Positions 5,575-8,458 of a DNA stretch of 8,458 nucleotides are shown here, piece after piece. Under the pieces are notes generated by a model. The model was not told the origin of the DNA. It made no database searches and saw only the letters and a list, made by a program, of their open reading frames with translations. The position numbers and the translations under genes were made by a program. The stretch's first letter is position 1. Every line of letters starts with the position of its first letter. This DNA is from Candidatus Sulfotelmatobacter sp. (GTDB lineage: Bacteria; Acidobacteriota; Terriglobia; Terriglobales; Acidobacteriaceae), in the NCBI GenBank assembly GCA_030044775.1, contig JASICF010000047.1, positions 1 to 8,458 on the forward strand. Direction: 5' to 3'.

Positions 5575-8406
5575 TTATTTGATAACCAGCGTCTGCCATT
5601 TGACGGTGCTGTACTTCGAGTTGGGATTGGCGTTCACCTCGCTGACTGTAGCACTGTCGGTCACTGTCGCATTCACTTTTGCATTCACGTTGACTGTGAT
5701 CTGGACCACGACACCCGCAGGAGTCTTGGGCGACCAGACTGGCAAGGTTCCGAGATTGCATGTTCCGGGAACGCTTCCACACGAATTCTTCGGCGGCGTA
5801 ATCGTACAAATCGGCAGCCCAAGAATTATGGCGCAAGACTCACTGGCAAAGCCGGCGCTCACGAATGTCGTTCCTGCCGGTATGGGGTCGGTGAGGGTGA
5901 CTTCATCGGCCGCACTGGGTCCAGTGTTTGCCACCGCAATGTAGTAGGTCATATTCGTGCCGGTCGGAACCACCAAGTCTCCGACCATTGCGATGTCCAG
6001 TCCGGCAGATCCCACGACCTGGTAATTAACGCTTGAAGTTGGAGATGTATTCCCGGCCACGTCCGTAGCGACGGCCGTGAGGGTCTGGGTTCCAACGGCC
6101 GATGTGTTCAGAGTAATCGGCGAGGTGGTGACGCTCTGCTGACCGCTGAAGACTTGCGGAGAACCCAACGCCCCGCAAGTGGCGATGCCGGAGAAAATGT
6201 TCGCGCTGGTCGGGTCCGTACAGCTCACCGTGGCTGTTAAGTTTGAATTCTGTGCATAAACCCCGCCCGGCGGATTGAGAGTGATTGAGGTGACCTGTGG
6301 CGCGGTGAGATCGACGTTGAACTGCACGGTCTTAAACACCGCGACGTTCGCGCCAGGGGTGCCGGGTGTCACATTCAGCGAGGTCGGGAAGACCAGTTCT
6401 TCGAAGGCATCGCAGTCCACCGAGAAATAGTGGGCGTCATAGGCGCCTTCGACCAAGGGGCTAGCTGTTCCGTTGTTGTCGTAGGTGGAGATCACCCCGC
6501 TGACGCTGAACGGCTGCGGATTCTGTGTCGACCATGGAGTTGCCGGAGGCGCACCGGGGACCGGACATGGGATGGCGTTGTTCAAAGTCTGTTCAGCCGG
6601 CAAAGGAAATGTAGTGTCGAGCAACGTTCCGTGCGGCTCCGCCCCGACAACAACCGACGCACCCTGAGCAGCGTGGAAATTGTTGAGGTTGGGGTTCGGG
6701 GTTGGTGGTGGTGCAACGCTGAATGACGCAGGCACCATAACAGAATTGCTCCACAGTGGGATCGAAGGCGAAGTATTCCACTCGGGTTCGCAGCAGAAGA
6801 AAATATAGCTTGAGTTGGTGGTTGTGCCGGTTCCTCCGCCGTGCGGAGTGTTATCGTGCAGTTCCGTCATGATGCTCTGCGGGCAGACTTGCGTAGAGAG
6901 CGGGCCGCCTGCCGGATAGGTGCATTGCGCGCCAGGCACCACAGCGTCGGGTCCCATGGCGATTCCCGGAGCGTAGCCCTGAGGAATGGTGAGAATTCCG
7001 CCGAGGATGTTGGTCTGAGTCTGCAAGAGGTCGAGTTCCTGTTCGAACAGAACATTCCTGACCGTCGAATCCGGACAGTTCGCTCCTGCAGGAGAGGAAT
7101 CTGCGTTGTTGGTGCATTCGAACGTGTAGACGGTGCATACGTTCTGATCCGCGGCAATAAAGCAAGACGCGTCGGCCATCGAGGTTCCACCCACAATCGA
7201 TGCCCAGTCAGACTCGCTGATTCCAGAGCTGTTCACGAATGGGGTTGTTCCCGGCGGTATGGTCAATGTGCCGCTATTCTGGGAGACGAGGTAGTTGAAA
7301 TCAAACTCCGAGATCGTGCCGCTATTGCTGTTGAATGAGAACGTCTGAGTCAGGCTGCTCGGATTGCTCGGATTGATCGGCTGGCCTTCGATGGTCGGCG
7401 AGAAAGTCCAATTCAGAATGTCTTGCGTTTCCCAGACTCCGCCCGTGGCGCCAGTAAAGCCAACGTAAGCAGTCCCCTCGCTGGTGAGGATCGAACTCAA
7501 ATCTACCTGAACCCCGCCCGGATACAAATTAACCCCGTCGAGATAAACCTGAATGTTGGCGACAGTTGCGGGAGTGCAGGTGGAGCAGGTGGGAGTGTAG
7601 TTGATGGTTACGGTGTGCATGTTTCCATCGGCGAAGTTTGCCGTGAGAATGGGCTGGCCGATTGTGGAGTTGGCACCACTGTCGCCCTGGCAGAGATAGT
7701 TGTGGTGAGAGGTGTTCGGACCCACGCCGCAGCTCTGGATAGCCACGTGGTAAACGCCGTTTGTCCCGGGGGCAGGATCCCACGCGTTTTCGAAGCTGTC
7801 GAATTCTACAGCGAGACTGGTCGGAATGCCCGCGCCCTGACTGGGATTCTGGTTGGCATCATCGTCGCCGTATCCCAGTGCACCACCGTTACCGCCGGTA
7901 TAGCCGATTGCTGCTGTGGGGGAGGGAGGGTTGGGATCGTTCTGAATCATGAATGTGATTCCGTCCGCGGGAGGAGTGGACGGATTGGTGAATTGGAACT
8001 GGAATGTCGTGCTGAAGCCGTTGGAGATGGTTTGCGGCTGTATGTACCATGCAGAACCAACCTGATTTCCGGAACTGGTTGTAAGTTGCAGGTAAGTGCT
8101 GGTGCCCACGAAAAAAGTAGCATCGAAGTTATTTGATAAGCAGGTCTGGTTCGAACTGAAATCCGGTGTGTAGCTGGGTGAGGGAGGGCATCCGCCGGCC
8201 GCGCCGCCCCAACTCACCCTGCTGGCCGAAATAATCATCGCGAGCGCGACCACCGCTTGCGCGACTAGCCTGGTCAGGCGCGATCTCGCATGCTGTGGAG
8301 CTTCTATCGCCTTGCTTCGCGAGGCGCTTTGCAGAGTGCGGTTCAGGGCGTGTTCGGTGGCATCACTCCGGCGGCCAAGAAGCAAGGTTGCGATATTTTT
8401 GCGCAT
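5575..8406 (-). CDS. Large exported L-type lectin-domain protein with Ig-like and DUF11 C-terminal domains
   Basis: 943 residues. A 45-residue basic N-region precedes a hydrophobic segment (about 46-62) and likely cleavage near GGAAGG, so the protein is exported or anchored. Residues ~81-336 form an L-type (legume-like) lectin domain: FSTTFQFQF (131-139), ADGITFMIQ (147-155), GGALGYG (174-180), LAVEFDSFENAWDP (198-211), VYLDG (287-291), AYVGFTGATGG (313-323) and ILNWTF (330-335). E201, D203, N207, D210 and H220 correspond to the Ca/Mn ligands of plant lectins, so sugar binding is plausible. Residues ~340-695 are unrecognised and hold ten cysteines. Residues ~701-798 are Ig-like, closing with AVATDVAGNTSPTSS. 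Residues ~801-943 are DUF11-like (YYIAVANTGPSAADEVTLTD, PIPAGTTFVS). There are 22 cysteines in all. AGGAG fixes the start. It is convergent with the VOC gene and ends at a shared terminator. Confidence 0.9.
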   Translation of the reverse strand: MRKNIATLLLGRRSDATEHALNRTLQSASRSKAIEAPQHARSRLTRLVAQAVVALAMIISASRVSWGGAAGGCPPSPSYTPDFSSNQTCLSNNFDATFFVGTSTYLQLTTSSGNQVGSAWYIQPQTISNGFSTTFQFQFTNPSTPPADGITFMIQNDPNPPSPTAAIGYTGGNGGALGYGDDDANQNPSQGAGIPTSLAVEFDSFENAWDPAPGTNGVYHVAIQSCGVGPNTSHHNYLCQGDSGANSTIGQPILTANFADGNMHTVTINYTPTCSTCTPATVANIQVYLDGVNLYPGGVQVDLSSILTSEGTAYVGFTGATGGVWETQDILNWTFSPTIEGQPINPSNPSSLTQTFSFNSNSGTISEFDFNYLVSQNSGTLTIPPGTTPFVNSSGISESDWASIVGGTSMADASCFIAADQNVCTVYTFECTNNADSSPAGANCPDSTVRNVLFEQELDLLQTQTNILGGILTIPQGYAPGIAMGPDAVVPGAQCTYPAGGPLSTQVCPQSIMTELHDNTPHGGGTGTTTNSSYIFFCCEPEWNTSPSIPLWSNSVMVPASFSVAPPPTPNPNLNNFHAAQGASVVVGAEPHGTLLDTTFPLPAEQTLNNAIPCPVPGAPPATPWSTQNPQPFSVSGVISTYDNNGTASPLVEGAYDAHYFSVDCDAFEELVFPTSLNVTPGTPGANVAVFKTVQFNVDLTAPQVTSITLNPPGGVYAQNSNLTATVSCTDPTSANIFSGIATCGALGSPQVFSGQQSVTTSPITLNTSAVGTQTLTAVATDVAGNTSPTSSVNYQVVGSAGLDIAMVGDLVVPTGTNMTYYIAVANTGPSAADEVTLTDPIPAGTTFVSAGFASESCAIILGLPICTITPPKNSCGSVPGTCNLGTLPVWSPKTPAGVVVQITVNVNAKVNATVTDSATVSEVNANPNSKYSTVKWQTLVIK

Positions 8407-8415
8407 GACAGGGAT

Positions 8416-8420
8416 CTCCT
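8416..8420 (-). promoter_or_regulatory. Ribosome binding site fixing the start of the lectin-domain gene
   Basis: AGGAG on the minus strand, 9 nt before the ATG at 8406. It supports translation of the long basic N-region rather than a start nearer the hydrophobic segment; the next in-frame ATG (residue 57) would fall inside that segment. A small dyad CCTGA (8418-8422) / TCAGG (8425-8429) overlaps the site. Confidence 0.7.
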
Positions 8421-8458
8421 GAAATCAGGGATTGAACTCCGACTAAAAAGTTAGGTTG

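Noticed and set aside
7423..8136. A 237-codon plus-strand open frame
   Set aside because: It is antisense to the lectin domain, whose motifs and ribosome binding site make the minus strand the coding strand; the Gly/Val-rich product mirrors the Thr/Pro/Asn-rich sense protein.

Overview
The window carries ordinary, moderately GC-rich bacterial DNA: good Shine-Dalgarno sites, short intergenic gaps, one tRNA and no mobile element, CRISPR array or phage gene. The protein styles (a PhnB-like VOC protein beginning PEGYHTLTPY, a BNR/Asp-box secreted protein, and a very large exported lectin/Ig-like/DUF11 protein rich in Thr, Ser, Asn and Pro) remind me of soil Acidobacteriota (Terriglobia-like). That placement is inference from protein style and was not tested.

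Layout, left to right. Minus strand: the first ~35 codons of a gene that runs off the left edge (possibly a cyclic-nucleotide-binding regulator), a complete tRNA-Arg(ACG) with its own TATAAT-type promoter, a ~455-nt stretch with no convincing gene, a 75-residue cysteine-free HMA-like protein, and a beta-hydroxyacid dehydrogenase of the 3-hydroxyisobutyrate dehydrogenase / glyoxylate-succinic semialdehyde reductase superfamily. A 251-bp divergent promoter region follows. Plus strand: an exported BNR/Asp-box (sialidase-fold) protein, a metallo-beta-lactamase-fold hydrolase of the NAPE-PLD/UlaG-like type, and a VOC (PhnB-like) protein. A near-perfect bidirectional terminator separates the VOC gene from a convergent 943-codon minus-strand gene for an exported L-type lectin-domain protein. 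That gene fills the right third of the window, and its start codon lies 52 nt from the right edge.

The genes do not form an obvious pathway or defence system. Each has its own leader, and three neighbouring plus-strand genes are separated by 147 and 126 nt, so they are probably individual transcription units or a loose one. Two genes encode exported, probably disulfide-containing proteins with carbohydrate-related folds (the Asp-box propeller and the L-type lectin), which fits a polysaccharide-rich habitat. The least explained material is the ~355-residue cysteine-rich middle of the large lectin protein. I looked for a novel multi-gene system and did not find one I can support.
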